Origin: Mycobacterium seoulense
GTDB lineage: Bacteria; Actinomycetota; Actinomycetes; Mycobacteriales; Mycobacteriaceae
Assembly (NCBI RefSeq): GCF_010731595.1
Contig: NZ_AP022582.1
Location: 5,394,001-5,458,000 of the forward strand
Length of the DNA: 64,000 bases
Direction: 5' to 3'
The notes below the pieces were generated by a model. That model did no database searches, was not told the origin of the DNA, and worked only from the letters and a program-made list of their open reading frames with translations. A program made the position numbers and the translations under genes. Of this stretch, positions 1 through 8,084 are shown in pieces. Numbering within the stretch: the first letter of the stretch is position 1; every line of letters begins with the position of its first letter.

Positions 1-206
1 ACACGCTCGGCCTGCTGCTGGAGCGCGGCGCAACCGACATCACGGTGTTGTGCGCGGTGGCCGCGCCCGAAGGCGTTGCCGTGCTTGAGAAGACGGTGCC
101 CGAGGCGCGTCTGTTCACCGTGGCGGTCGACGACGGACTCAACGAGAACGCCTATATCGTGCCGGGTCTCGGCGACGCCGGCGACCGTCAGTACGGGCCC
201 CGCTAG
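1..206 (+). CDS. upp: Uracil phosphoribosyltransferase, C-terminal part
   Basis: Only the last 67 or so codons are inside the window; the reading frame starts at base 3 and ends at a TAG at 204-206. UPRT makes UMP from uracil and PRPP in pyrimidine salvage. The visible part has the family's C-terminal signature: an AAPEG loop that contacts PRPP, then [15 protein letters not shown], which binds uracil and the phosphate region. The next gene, pmmB, runs toward it on the other strand with a 5-nt gap. In H37Rv upp and pmmB are also neighbours, which supports the name. The start and N-terminal half cannot be judged. Confidence 0.88.
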   Translation, partial: TLGLLLERGATDITVLCAVAAPEGVAVLEKTVPEARLFTVAVDDGLNENAYIVPGLGDAGDRQYGPR

Positions 207-211
207 CGCGC

Positions 212-1850
212 CTACAGGCCGCGCGCCGCGGACACCAGCTGCTCGCGCAACGCGCCGGCCCGCTGCCGCGCCTCGCCCAGGTCGCCGGTCACCGCGCAGC
301 GAACCTCGATGTAGCACTTCAACTTCGGCTCGGTCCCGGACGGCCGCACCACCAGCCTGACCGACGTGTCGTCGGCACCGCCGGCGAAGATCAACGCGTC
401 GGTGATGTCGGTGACGGTCGCGGCGTACCCGGCCAGCGTTTGCGGTGGCGTCGCCCGCAGCCGCCGCATCAGTTCGGCGGCCTCGGCGGCGCCGGCGACG
501 CGACGCGACACCGCCGCGACGTCGTGCACGCCGTATTGCCGGGCGAGGTCGTCGAGCGCGTCGGCCACCGAACGGCCCTGGTCCTTCAGCGCGGCCACCA
601 GATCGCACACCAGCACCGCGGCGCTGATGCCGTCCTTGTCGCGCACGGCGTCCGGGTCGACACAGTGCCCGATCGCCTCCTCGTAGGCGTACACCAGGGT
701 GGCGCCGGGCACGTTCCCGTCGGCCCGCGCCAGCCACTTGAAGCCGGTGAGGGTTTGGTCAAACCCTCGAGCGCGGCTGCGATCGCGGCGCGTACCCGCC
801 GGGGACGCACGCGACGTGGGTGGCTCCGCGGTGACGCGCGATCGCCGCCAGCATTCGCGACGACACCACGGTGCTGGCGACCACCGCCGTCCGGGGATCG
901 GCGACCCGAGACAAGATGTAATCGCCTAGCAGCCAACCGGTTTCGTCTCCCGAGAGCATCCGCCATCCCGGCCCGGTGGGGATGGCGACCGCGCACCGGT
1001 CGGCGTCGGGATCCAGCGCGATCGCGACGTCGGCCCCGACGTCCGCGGCCAGCGCGAGCAGCGCGTCCGTGGCGCCGTGCTCCTCGGGATTCGGGAAGGC
1101 CACGGTGGGGAAGTCGGGGTCGGGCGCGAACTGGGCTCCGACGGTGTGCACCTGCCCAAAGCCCGCGCGCTGCAACGCTTCCACGGCCACAACGCCGCCC
1201 ACCCCGTGCAGCGGGGTGAGGGCCACCCGCGCCGAACCGGTGGCGCGACGCACCCCGGCGGCCCGCGCGATGTAGCGCTCGACCAGATCGGTGACGGCGG
1301 GTTCCACCGGGGCCCGGCCGATTTCGTCGGCCGGGGGAGCCGCGGCCATCGCGGCCTCGATCTCGCGGTCGGTGGGGGAGACGATCTGGGTGCCGCCGTC
1401 GGCGTAGACCTTGTAGCCGTTGTCGGTCGGCGGGTTGTGCGAGGCGGTGATCTGTATCCCGGCGGCGGCGCCGGTGTGGCGCACGGCGAACGCGACCACC
1501 GGCGTGGGGACCGGACCGGGCAGCAGCTGCACCGAAAAGCCCTGGGCAGCAAGCACTTCAGCGGTGACGGTGGCGAAGACCGCGGAGCCGTGCCGGGAGT
1601 CGCGCCCGACGATCACGTGCGCGCCGGCCAGGCCCCGCCCACCCAGCACCTGAGCCACCGCCCAGGTCACGCGCGACACCACCGCCACGTTCATCGCGTC
1701 GGGCCCGCCGCGCACCGGGCCGCGGAGGCCCGCGGTGCCGAACACGAGGGGGTGGGCAAAGCGCGCGGCGAGCTCGTCGGGCCCGCACGCGGCGAGCTCG
1801 GCGGCCGTGGCGGGGTCGGGGTCGTGCGCGATCCACTCCTCGGGCGTCAT
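212..1850 (-). pseudogene. pmmB: Phosphomannomutase/phosphoglucomutase, frameshifted by a ~55-nt insertion
   Basis: Alpha-D-phosphohexomutase family, interconverting hexose 1- and 6-phosphates. The N-terminal part (ATG at 1848-1850) has the catalytic serine loop TASHNPP, the metal loop DPDADRCA and the sugar-binding loop SGDETG. After ...RHRGATHV the frame enters foreign sequence and stops near 759. The protein resumes in another frame as TLTGFKWLARADGN and runs to the C-terminus with the phosphate-binding loop RPSGTEPKLK. In remembered M. tuberculosis PmmB a single Glu joins these parts. Here 56 nt (757-812) stand where one nucleotide is expected, so about 55 nt were gained and the frame is lost. 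Without the insert the gene would be about 530 codons, the family's normal length. The deoD stop abuts its start codon, implying deoD-pmmB co-transcription. Either a real pseudogene or an assembly fault. Confidence 0.85.
757..812. repeat. 56-nt foreign segment inside pmmB, with palindromic end
   Basis: This segment interrupts pmmB between the codons for THV and TLTGFKW. Its left border creates a 20-nt near-perfect palindrome at 749-768, with 9-bp arms gagggtttg and caaaccctc around a GT centre; one arm is native pmmB sequence. The rest is GC-rich and includes the self-complementary gcgatcgc. No second copy was found by eye in the window. It could be a small palindromic interspersed repeat or a fold-back replication or assembly artefact. 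Confidence 0.6.
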
Positions 1851-2663
1851 CTACAACCGGGCCAGGACGTCGGCCAGCAGCGCGCCCATCCGGCTGGCCG
1901 ACGCGGCGCCGGCGGCGAGCACCTCGGCGTGGCTCAGCGGCTCACCGCCGATCCCCGCGGCCAGGTTGGTCACCAGCGAGATCCCCAGCACCTCGGCGCC
2001 GGCCGCCCGGGCCGCGATGGTCTCGTGCACGGTCGACATGCCGACCAGGTCGGCGCCCAGCAGCCGCAGCATCCGCACCTCGGCCGGCGTCTCGTAGTGC
2101 GGCCCCGGCAGGCCGGCGTAGACACCCTCGGTCAGGTCGGGGTCGACGAGGCGCGCGAGCTCGCGCAGCCGCGGTGCGTACGCGTCGGTCAGGTCGACGA
2201 ACTGCGGGCCGACCAACGGCGACCGCGCGGTCAGGTTGAGGTGGTCGCTGATCAGCACCGGCCGGCCGACCGCCATGTCGGGCCGCAGACCGCCGGCCGC
2301 GTTGGTGAGCACGACGATGCGCGCCCCGGCCGCGCAGGCCGCCCGCACCGGGTGCACCACATGGCACAGGTCGTGGCCCTCGTAGGCGTGCACCCGGCCG
2401 ACCAGCACCAGCACGCGGCGCTCGCCGACGCGCGTCGACAACAGCTCACCGGTGTGCCCCACGGCGGTGGGCGGCGCGAAGCCGGGGACGTCGGCCTGCG
2501 GCAGCACGGCGGTCGGAACGCCGAGCGCGTCCGCTGCGGGGCGCCACCCCGAGCCGAGGACGACGGCGACGTCATGCTGGGGTGCGCCGGTGCGTTCGGC
2601 GATGAATTGCGCCGCCCGCCGAGCCAGGTCGTCGGGGTCGGTCGGGGGTTCGGCCACGGCCAT
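1851..2663 (-). CDS. deoD: Purine nucleoside phosphorylase
   Basis: A 270-aa PNP of the trimeric type (PunA/DeoD, Rv3307 in H37Rv), which cleaves (deoxy)inosine and guanosine with phosphate for purine salvage. Visible family features are the N-terminal phosphate-binding loop around [15 protein letters not shown], the substrate loop [10 protein letters not shown] near residue 120, the [12 protein letters not shown] stretch, and [12 protein letters not shown] followed by SLVTNLAAG near the C-terminus. The ATG at 2661-2663 is the natural start; a cutinase-like gene diverges about 50 nt upstream. Its stop codon directly touches the pmmB start (1850), so the two were probably co-transcribed and pmmB may be translationally coupled. 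Confidence 0.93.
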   Translation of the reverse strand: MAVAEPPTDPDDLARRAAQFIAERTGAPQHDVAVVLGSGWRPAADALGVPTAVLPQADVPGFAPPTAVGHTGELLSTRVGERRVLVLVGRVHAYEGHDLCHVVHPVRAACAAGARIVVLTNAAGGLRPDMAVGRPVLISDHLNLTARSPLVGPQFVDLTDAYAPRLRELARLVDPDLTEGVYAGLPGPHYETPAEVRMLRLLGADLVGMSTVHETIAARAAGAEVLGISLVTNLAAGIGGEPLSHAEVLAAGAASASRMGALLADVLARL

Positions 2664-2713
2664 CGACCTTAGCCCTGCGCAGGTGCCCGCCGGAATATGT
2701 GAAAATCTGCCGC

Positions 2714-3379
2714 ATGAGTCTTCGTAGGTGGCCGGTAGTCGGCCTGGCCGTCGCCGTTGCGGCGGCGGTGTTTTCGATCACCAGCGGCGCGGTGCCGACG
2801 GCGCGGGCCGACGGGTGCCCCGACGTCCAGCTGATCTTCGCCCGCGGCACCGCCGAGCCGCCCGGCCTGGGGGTCGCCGGGGACGCGCTGCTCGACGCGC
2901 TGCGGCCGGCCCTCGGCTCGCGCAGCGTCGACGCCTACCCGGTGAACTACCCGGCCAGCTACAACTTCCTGCAGACCGCCGACGCTGCCAATGACGCCCG
3001 CGATCACATCGCCCAGATGGTCGACCAGTGCCCGGCGACCAAGCTGGTGCTCGGCGGCTTCTCGCAGGGCGCCGCCGCGGTGTCGATGCTGGCGGGGGTG
3101 CCGCCGCTGGGCGAGCGCATCGGCAACTTCGGGTCGGCCCCCGCGCTGGACCCCGGCCTGGCCAACAAGGTCGCGGCGGTGGCGGTGTTCGGCAACCCCG
3201 GCAACCGGTTCAACACGCCGCTTTCCACCGCGGGCCAGTTCGCCGGCCGCGCCATCGACATCTGCAGCCCCGGTGATCCGGTGTGCGTGGTCGGGGGTCG
3301 GGACCGGGAAGCCCACCACGATTACGGTGTGGCGCCCTACCCCGGACAGGCGGCGGGATTCATCGCCGGGCTGGTATAG
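2714..3379 (+). CDS. Secreted cutinase-like alpha/beta hydrolase
   Basis: A 221-aa protein with an N-terminal signal peptide (basic MSLRR, a hydrophobic run, cleavage near ARADG). The mature part is a cutinase/acetylxylan-esterase fold: [12 protein letters not shown] near the start, the nucleophile elbow GGFSQGA, and the Asp and His of the triad in SPGDPVC and HHDYG. Four cysteines fit the usual two disulfides. Mycobacterial members act as exported esterases, lipases or phospholipases; the substrate cannot be told from sequence. A GTG at 2699 would add five residues (VKICR), but the ATG at 2714 gives the more typical signal peptide. It diverges from deoD and stands apart from the following amiB1 (35-nt gap). 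Confidence 0.87.
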   Translation: MSLRRWPVVGLAVAVAAAVFSITSGAVPTARADGCPDVQLIFARGTAEPPGLGVAGDALLDALRPALGSRSVDAYPVNYPASYNFLQTADAANDARDHIAQMVDQCPATKLVLGGFSQGAAAVSMLAGVPPLGERIGNFGSAPALDPGLANKVAAVAVFGNPGNRFNTPLSTAGQFAGRAIDICSPGDPVCVVGGRDREAHHDYGVAPYPGQAAGFIAGLV

Positions 3380-3414
3380 CCCGGGCCTCACGGTCGCGGT
3401 GGGATACTGCGAGA

Positions 3415-4596
3415 ATGCCCACCACCGCATTGGACAACGTCGAGGATGTCGTGCGGCGACGTGGCTCCGACCTGGTTGAGCTGTCCCACGCCATCCACGC
3501 CGAGCCCGAGCTGGCGTTCGCCGAGTATCGCAGCTGCGCCAAGGCCCAGGCGCTGGTCGCCGAGCGCGGTTTCGAGATCACCGCGCAGGCCGGTGGCCTG
3601 GCGACCGCGTTTCGCGCCGACTTCGGCAGCGGGCCGCTGACCGTCGGGATATGCGCCGAATACGACGCGCTGCCCGAGATCGGACACGCCTGCGGTCACA
3701 ACATCATCGCCGCATCGGCTGTGGGCACCGCGCTGGCGCTGGCCGACGTGGCCGACGACTTGGGCCTGCGGGTGGCGCTGATCGGTACCCCCGCCGAAGA
3801 GATGGGCGGCGGCAAGGCGCTGCTGCTGCAGGCCGGGGTTTTCGATGACGTCGCCGCGGCGGTGATGCTGCATCCCGGACCGGCCGACATCGCGGCGGCC
3901 CGCTCGCTGGCGCTGTCGGAGGCGACCGTGCACTACCGTGGCAAGGAATCCCACGCCGCCGTCGCGCCGCATCTGGGGATCAACGCCGCCGACGCCGTAA
4001 CCGTCGCGCAGGTGGCCGTCGGGCTGTTGCGGCAGCAGCTGGCCCCCGGCCAACTGGTGCACGGCATCGTCACCGATGGCGGCCAGGCGGTCAACGTCAT
4101 CCCCGGGCACGCGACGCTGGAGTATGCGATGCGGGCGTTCGAGTCGGATTCGCTGAGACAGCTGGAGGGCAGGATGTACGCGTGCTTCGCCGCGGGCGCG
4201 TTGGCCACCGGCTGCGAGTACGAGATCGGCAACCCGGCACCCGCTTACGACGAACTCACGCCCGACGAATGGCTGGCCGACGTCTTCCGCGACGAGATGC
4301 GCCGGCTCGGCCGCGAGCCGGTGGCCCGCGAGTTCGAGGCGGCGCTGCCCATGGGCAGCACCGACATGGGCAACGTGACGCACGTGCTGCCGGGGATCCA
4401 TCCGGTGGTCGGGGTCGACGCCGGCGGCGCCACGGTTCACCAGCGCGCGTTCGCCACGGCCGCCGCCGGCCCCAGCGGCGACCGCGCCGTCGTCGAGGGT
4501 GCGATCATGCTGGCCCGCACGGTGGTCCAGCTGGCCCAGACGCCCGCCGAACGCGACCGCGTGCTGGCCGCGCGGGAACGGCGGGCGTCCGCATGA
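3415..4596 (+). CDS. amiB1: M20-family amidohydrolase AmiB1
   Basis: A 393-aa metallo-amidohydrolase of the M20D/AbgB-like group, predicted to cleave an amide bond of an N-acyl or aminobenzoyl-amino-acid type substrate. Metal-site motifs are visible: the cytoplasmic HAEPELAFAEY at the N-terminus, AEYDALPEIGHACGHN near residue 85, GTPAEEMGGGK near 125, and AAVMLHPGP. The lid-domain sequence SHAAVAPHLGINAADAV follows. The ATG at 3415 gives the same length as remembered Rv3306c (about 394 aa); the frame is open further upstream, but that part overlaps the cutinase gene. The 3' end overlaps the start of amiA1 by 4 nt (ATGA), so the two paralogues form a translationally coupled pair. Confidence 0.9.
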   Translation: MPTTALDNVEDVVRRRGSDLVELSHAIHAEPELAFAEYRSCAKAQALVAERGFEITAQAGGLATAFRADFGSGPLTVGICAEYDALPEIGHACGHNIIAASAVGTALALADVADDLGLRVALIGTPAEEMGGGKALLLQAGVFDDVAAAVMLHPGPADIAAARSLALSEATVHYRGKESHAAVAPHLGINAADAVTVAQVAVGLLRQQLAPGQLVHGIVTDGGQAVNVIPGHATLEYAMRAFESDSLRQLEGRMYACFAAGALATGCEYEIGNPAPAYDELTPDEWLADVFRDEMRRLGREPVAREFEAALPMGSTDMGNVTHVLPGIHPVVGVDAGGATVHQRAFATAAAGPSGDRAVVEGAIMLARTVVQLAQTPAERDRVLAARERRASA

Positions 4597-5771
4597 GCCT
4601 GCCCGACGCCGCCACCTCCTGGCTGGCCGCACACCACGACGACCTGGTCGAATGGCGCCGGCACATCCACCGCTACCCCGAGCTGGGGCGGCAGGAGTAC
4701 GCCACCACCCAGTTCGTCGCCGAGCGGTTGGCCGACGCCGGGCTCAACCCCAAGGTGCTGCCCGGCGGCACCGGGCTGGTCTGCGACCTGGGCCCCGAAC
4801 ACGAGCCGAGGATCGCGCTGCGGGCCGACATGGACGCGTTGCCGATGGCCGAGCGGACCGGCGCGCCCTACACCTCCACCATGCCCAACGTCGCGCACGC
4901 CTGCGGGCATGACGCCCACACCGCGATCCTGCTCGGCACCGCGCTCACCCTGGCGTCGGTGCCCGAGCTGCCGGTCGGAGTGCGGCTGATCTTCCAGGCC
5001 GCCGAGGAGCTGATGCCCGGGGGCGCGATCGACGCCATCGCCGCAGGCGCGATCTCCGGAGTGTCGCGGATCTTCGCCCTGCACTGCGACCCCCGGCTGC
5101 TGGTCGGCCAGATCGCGGTCCGGCACGGCCCCATCACCTCGGCGGCCGACCAGATCGAGATCACGCTGCACTCCCCGGGCGGGCACACCTCGCGCCCCCA
5201 CCTGACCGCGGACCTGGTCTACGGCCTCGGCACGCTGATCACCGGGCTGCCCGGGGTGCTGTCGCGCCGCATCGACCCGCGCAACGGCACCGTGCTGGTG
5301 TGGGGGGCGGTCAACGCCGGGGTGGCCGCCAACGCCATCCCGCAGAGCGGGGTGCTGGGCGGCACGGTCCGCACCGCGAGCCGGCAGACGTGGGTCGGCC
5401 TCGAGGAGATCATCCGGGAGACGGTGTCGGCGCTGCTGGCGCCGCTGGGCATCGACCACACGCTGCAGTACCGGCGCGGCGTGCCGCCGGTGGTCAACGA
5501 GGACGTCTCGACGCGCATCCTCACCCATGCGATCGAGGCCATCGGCCCGGACGCGCTGGCCGATACCCGCCAGTCCGGCGGGGGCGAGGACTTCTCGTGG
5601 TACCTCGAGGAGATCCCCGGCGCGATGGCGCGCCTGGGGGTCTGGTCGGGGCAGGGGCCGCAGCTGGACCTGCACCAGCCGACGTTCGACCTCGACGAGC
5701 GGGCCCTGGCGATCGGGCTGCGCGTGATGGTCAACATCGTCGAGCAGTCGGCCGCGTTCTCCTCGGCCTAG
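4593..5771 (+). CDS. amiA1: M20-family amidohydrolase AmiA1
   Basis: A 392-aa paralogue of the preceding AmiB1, of the amidohydrolase/hippurate-hydrolase type. It starts with WRRHIHRYPELGRQEY, then has the di-metal motifs RADMDALPM and AHACGHDAHTA, the catalytic/metal FQAAEE loop near residue 130, and a C-terminal GGGEDFSWY metal-site motif. The dimerisation lid carries SPGGHTSRPHLTAD. The ATG at 4593 overlaps the amiB1 stop, fixing the start; upstream frame sequence is a shadow of amiB1. Length agrees with Rv3305c (389 aa). The pair likely acts on related acylated amino acids or peptides in the cytosol; the precise substrates are unknown. Confidence 0.9.
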   Translation: MSLPDAATSWLAAHHDDLVEWRRHIHRYPELGRQEYATTQFVAERLADAGLNPKVLPGGTGLVCDLGPEHEPRIALRADMDALPMAERTGAPYTSTMPNVAHACGHDAHTAILLGTALTLASVPELPVGVRLIFQAAEELMPGGAIDAIAAGAISGVSRIFALHCDPRLLVGQIAVRHGPITSAADQIEITLHSPGGHTSRPHLTADLVYGLGTLITGLPGVLSRRIDPRNGTVLVWGAVNAGVAANAIPQSGVLGGTVRTASRQTWVGLEEIIRETVSALLAPLGIDHTLQYRRGVPPVVNEDVSTRILTHAIEAIGPDALADTRQSGGGEDFSWYLEEIPGAMARLGVWSGQGPQLDLHQPTFDLDERALAIGLRVMVNIVEQSAAFSSA

Positions 5772-5786
5772 GGCGTCCCGCCGCGA

Positions 5787-5969
5787 GCGTGCGTGTTTGC
5801 ACGGCGACGCGCCGGATTGACCGGTGCCCATCGTCGCCGAAGATGTCAGACATCGGCGCCACGAACTCCTCGGCCGACTCAACACGTATCTGCGCCGGGC
5901 CGCCTGAAGCCAGGCGAAGGTGCGTACATTGCCGGGCGTGCCGGCGTGTCGTCGTACAAACACGCACGC
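5787..5969. repeat. Inverted pair of 29-nt GTGCGTGTTTG elements
   Basis: The 215-nt gap between amiA1 and the next gene contains two copies of a 29-nt element in opposite orientation: 5787-5815 (+) and 5941-5969 (-). They agree at 26 of 29 positions, and all differences are transitions. Both start gcgtgcgtgtttg and end cgccgg. A third, interrupted relative lies at 48068-48115. The element lies between two convergent genes, so it may act as a bidirectional terminator or belong to an interspersed intergenic repeat family. No ORF was recognised in the gap. Confidence 0.65.
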
Positions 5970-5986
5970 CGGCGGCAACGGGCTCC

Positions 5987-6466
5987 CTAGGAGCCGGTTC
6001 CCGGACCGACGTTGTGGGCCGGCCGGGTACGCAGGTCATGCACGTAATCCGCCGGGGCCCCGGCGACTTCGGCCGCATCGGCCATCACACCGAGATAGCG
6101 CGCCGACGGCAGGCCGCCCTCCCAGGCGTCGAGCACGTAAAGCCACGCCAGCACGGGGTCGGTGGTGGTGTCCGACGAGATGCGTTCCACCCGGCAGCGG
6201 ATCTTCTTGTGGACGCCGAACTCCGAGCCCTCCCACCGGTCGAGGTTCTTCTCGTCGGCCGGGGTCATGTCGTACAGGACGACGAACACCTTGCAGTTCG
6301 GGTCTTCGACGACGGTGGCCAGCGCGCCCTCCCAGCCGATGTCCTCGCCGCCGAACGTCAGCCGCCAGCCGTGCAGCCAGCCGGTTCCGGCCATCGGCGA
6401 ATGGGGTGCGCGCTCGAGCATCTGCTCAGGATCCATGTTCGACCCGTAGGCGGCGTAGAGCGGCAC
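5987..6466 (-). CDS. Gamma-glutamylcyclotransferase-fold (AIG2-like) protein, Rv3304-like
   Basis: A 159-aa cytosolic protein with the hallmark YGSNM near the N-terminus (residues 7-11) that forms the substrate-phosphate or carboxylate loop of the GGCT/BtrG fold. It continues with LHGWRLTFGG, then VVLYDMTPADEKNLDRWEG, which carries the expected acidic catalytic region. Relatives cyclise gamma-glutamyl groups or trim gamma-glutamylamines; the actual substrate here is unknown. It begins with GTG (6464-6466) and is divergent from lpdA 136 nt away. The same gene sits between amiA1 and lpdA in H37Rv. Confidence 0.82.
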   Translation of the reverse strand: MPLYAAYGSNMDPEQMLERAPHSPMAGTGWLHGWRLTFGGEDIGWEGALATVVEDPNCKVFVVLYDMTPADEKNLDRWEGSEFGVHKKIRCRVERISSDTTTDPVLAWLYVLDAWEGGLPSARYLGVMADAAEVAGAPADYVHDLRTRPAHNVGPGTGS

Positions 6467-6602
6467 GGGGAAATCTTAGACGTCACCCGCACGAGCGGTC
6501 GTGTCCCAAGGGTTCCGCCGCGCTGTCTGATGGCGCGGTTGCTCCTCACGCCGCGCTGCGCCGCGCTGCAGGGTGCCCGGTCTCCCCGCTAGGTTGGGGG
6601 CT

Positions 6603-8018
6603 GTGGCGACCCGCATCGTGATCCTCGGTGGCGGCCCCGCCGGTTACGAAGCCGCGCTGGTGGCCGCCACCTCCCACCCCGACACCACGCACGTCACCGT
6701 GATCGACTCCGACGGGATCGGCGGCGCGGCGGTGCTGGACGACTGCGTGCCGTCCAAGACGTTCATCGCCTCGACGTGGCTGCGCACCGAGCTGCGCCGG
6801 GCGCCGCGGCTGGGGTTGGACATCGACATCGACGACGCCAAGATCTCGCTGCCGCAGATCCACGCCCGGGTCAAGCAACTGGCCACGGAGCAGTCGGCCG
6901 ACATCACCGAACAGCTGCTCAGCGTGGGCGTGCACGTGGTCGCCGGGCACGGCGAGCTGATCGACCCGACGCCCGGGCTGGCCTGCCACCGCGTCAGGGC
7001 GACCGCGGCCGACGGCACCGTCAGCGAGTACGAGGCCGACGTCGTGCTGATCGCGACCGGCGCCAGCCCTCGTGTCCTGCCCTCGGCCCAGCCGGACGGC
7101 GAGCGCATCCTGACCTGGCGGCAGCTCTACAACCTGGAGGCGCTGCCCGAGCACCTCGTCGTGGTCGGGTCGGGCGTCACCGGCGCCGAGTTCGTGCACG
7201 CCTACACCGAGCTGGGCGTGCCGGTGACGGTGGTAGCCAGCCGGGACCGGGTGCTGCCCTACGAGGACGCCGACGCGGCGCTGGTCCTGGAGGAGGCGTT
7301 CTCCGAACGAGGCGTCCAGTTGGTCAAGAACGCCCGCGCGCAGTCGGTCACCCGCACCGACGGCGGCGTGCTGGTCACCCTGGCCGACGGGCGCACCGTC
7401 GAGGGCAGTCACGCCCTGATGACCATCGGGTCGGTCCCCAACACCGGTGGCCTCGGCCTGGACCGGGTCGGCATCGAGCTGGGCCGCGGCGGCTACCTGA
7501 CCGTGGACCGGGTGTCGCGGACCTCGGTGGCCGGCATCTACGCCGCGGGGGACTGCACCGGCTTGCTGCCCCTGGCGTCGGTGGCCGCCATGCAGGGCCG
7601 GATCGCGATGTATCACGCGCTGGGCGAGGGCGTCAGCCCGATTCGGTTGCGCACGGTGGCGGCGACGGTGTTCACCCGGCCGGAGATCGCGGCCGTCGGC
7701 GTGCCGCAGACGATGATCGACGACGGTTCGGTGTCGGCCCGCACGATCATGCTGCCGCTGCGGACCAACGCGCGGGCCAAGATGTCCGGGCTGCGACAGG
7801 GTTTCGTGAAGATGTTCTGCCGCAAGTCCACCGGTGTGGTCATCGGCGGCGTGGTGGTGGCCCCGATCGCCTCCGAATTGATCCTGCCGATCGCGGTGGC
7901 CGTCCAAAACCGCATCACCGTGACCGAGCTGGCGCAGACGCTCGCCGTTTATCCGTCGCTGTCCGGGTCCATCACCGAGGCCGCTCGTCGGCTGATGGCC
8001 CACGACGATCTGGACTAG
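6603..8018 (+). CDS. lpdA: NAD(P)H quinone reductase LpdA (no redox-active disulfide)
   Basis: A 471-aa flavoprotein of the pyridine-nucleotide-disulfide reductase fold. It has the FAD-binding ILGGGPAGYEAAL at the N-terminus, a second Rossmann motif VVGSGVTGAEFVHAY near residue 185, the FAD-ribityl motif IYAAGDCTG near 310 and the C-terminal dimerisation domain. The usual CxxxxC pair is missing: the region reads GAAVLDDCVPSKT with only one Cys, so it cannot work as a dihydrolipoamide dehydrogenase. The H37Rv orthologue (Rv3303c) has the same feature and reduces quinones, contributing to oxidative-stress tolerance. The start is the GTG at 6603; the length equals the revised 471 aa of Rv3303c. 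glpD2 follows 66 nt downstream, a likely operon. Confidence 0.93.
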   Translation: MATRIVILGGGPAGYEAALVAATSHPDTTHVTVIDSDGIGGAAVLDDCVPSKTFIASTWLRTELRRAPRLGLDIDIDDAKISLPQIHARVKQLATEQSADITEQLLSVGVHVVAGHGELIDPTPGLACHRVRATAADGTVSEYEADVVLIATGASPRVLPSAQPDGERILTWRQLYNLEALPEHLVVVGSGVTGAEFVHAYTELGVPVTVVASRDRVLPYEDADAALVLEEAFSERGVQLVKNARAQSVTRTDGGVLVTLADGRTVEGSHALMTIGSVPNTGGLGLDRVGIELGRGGYLTVDRVSRTSVAGIYAAGDCTGLLPLASVAAMQGRIAMYHALGEGVSPIRLRTVAATVFTRPEIAAVGVPQTMIDDGSVSARTIMLPLRTNARAKMSGLRQGFVKMFCRKSTGVVIGGVVVAPIASELILPIAVAVQNRITVTELAQTLAVYPSLSGSITEAARRLMAHDDLD

Positions 8019-8084
8019 CCTTGGTTCGACACCGTCCTACTGGCGAGTAACCGACAGGAGTTTCCCGGTGAGGAGTCCTCTGCC

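Noticed and set aside
6603..8018. LpdA as dihydrolipoamide dehydrogenase
   Set aside because: The redox CxxxxC pair is absent; only one Cys is in the motif region, as in the known quinone reductase.
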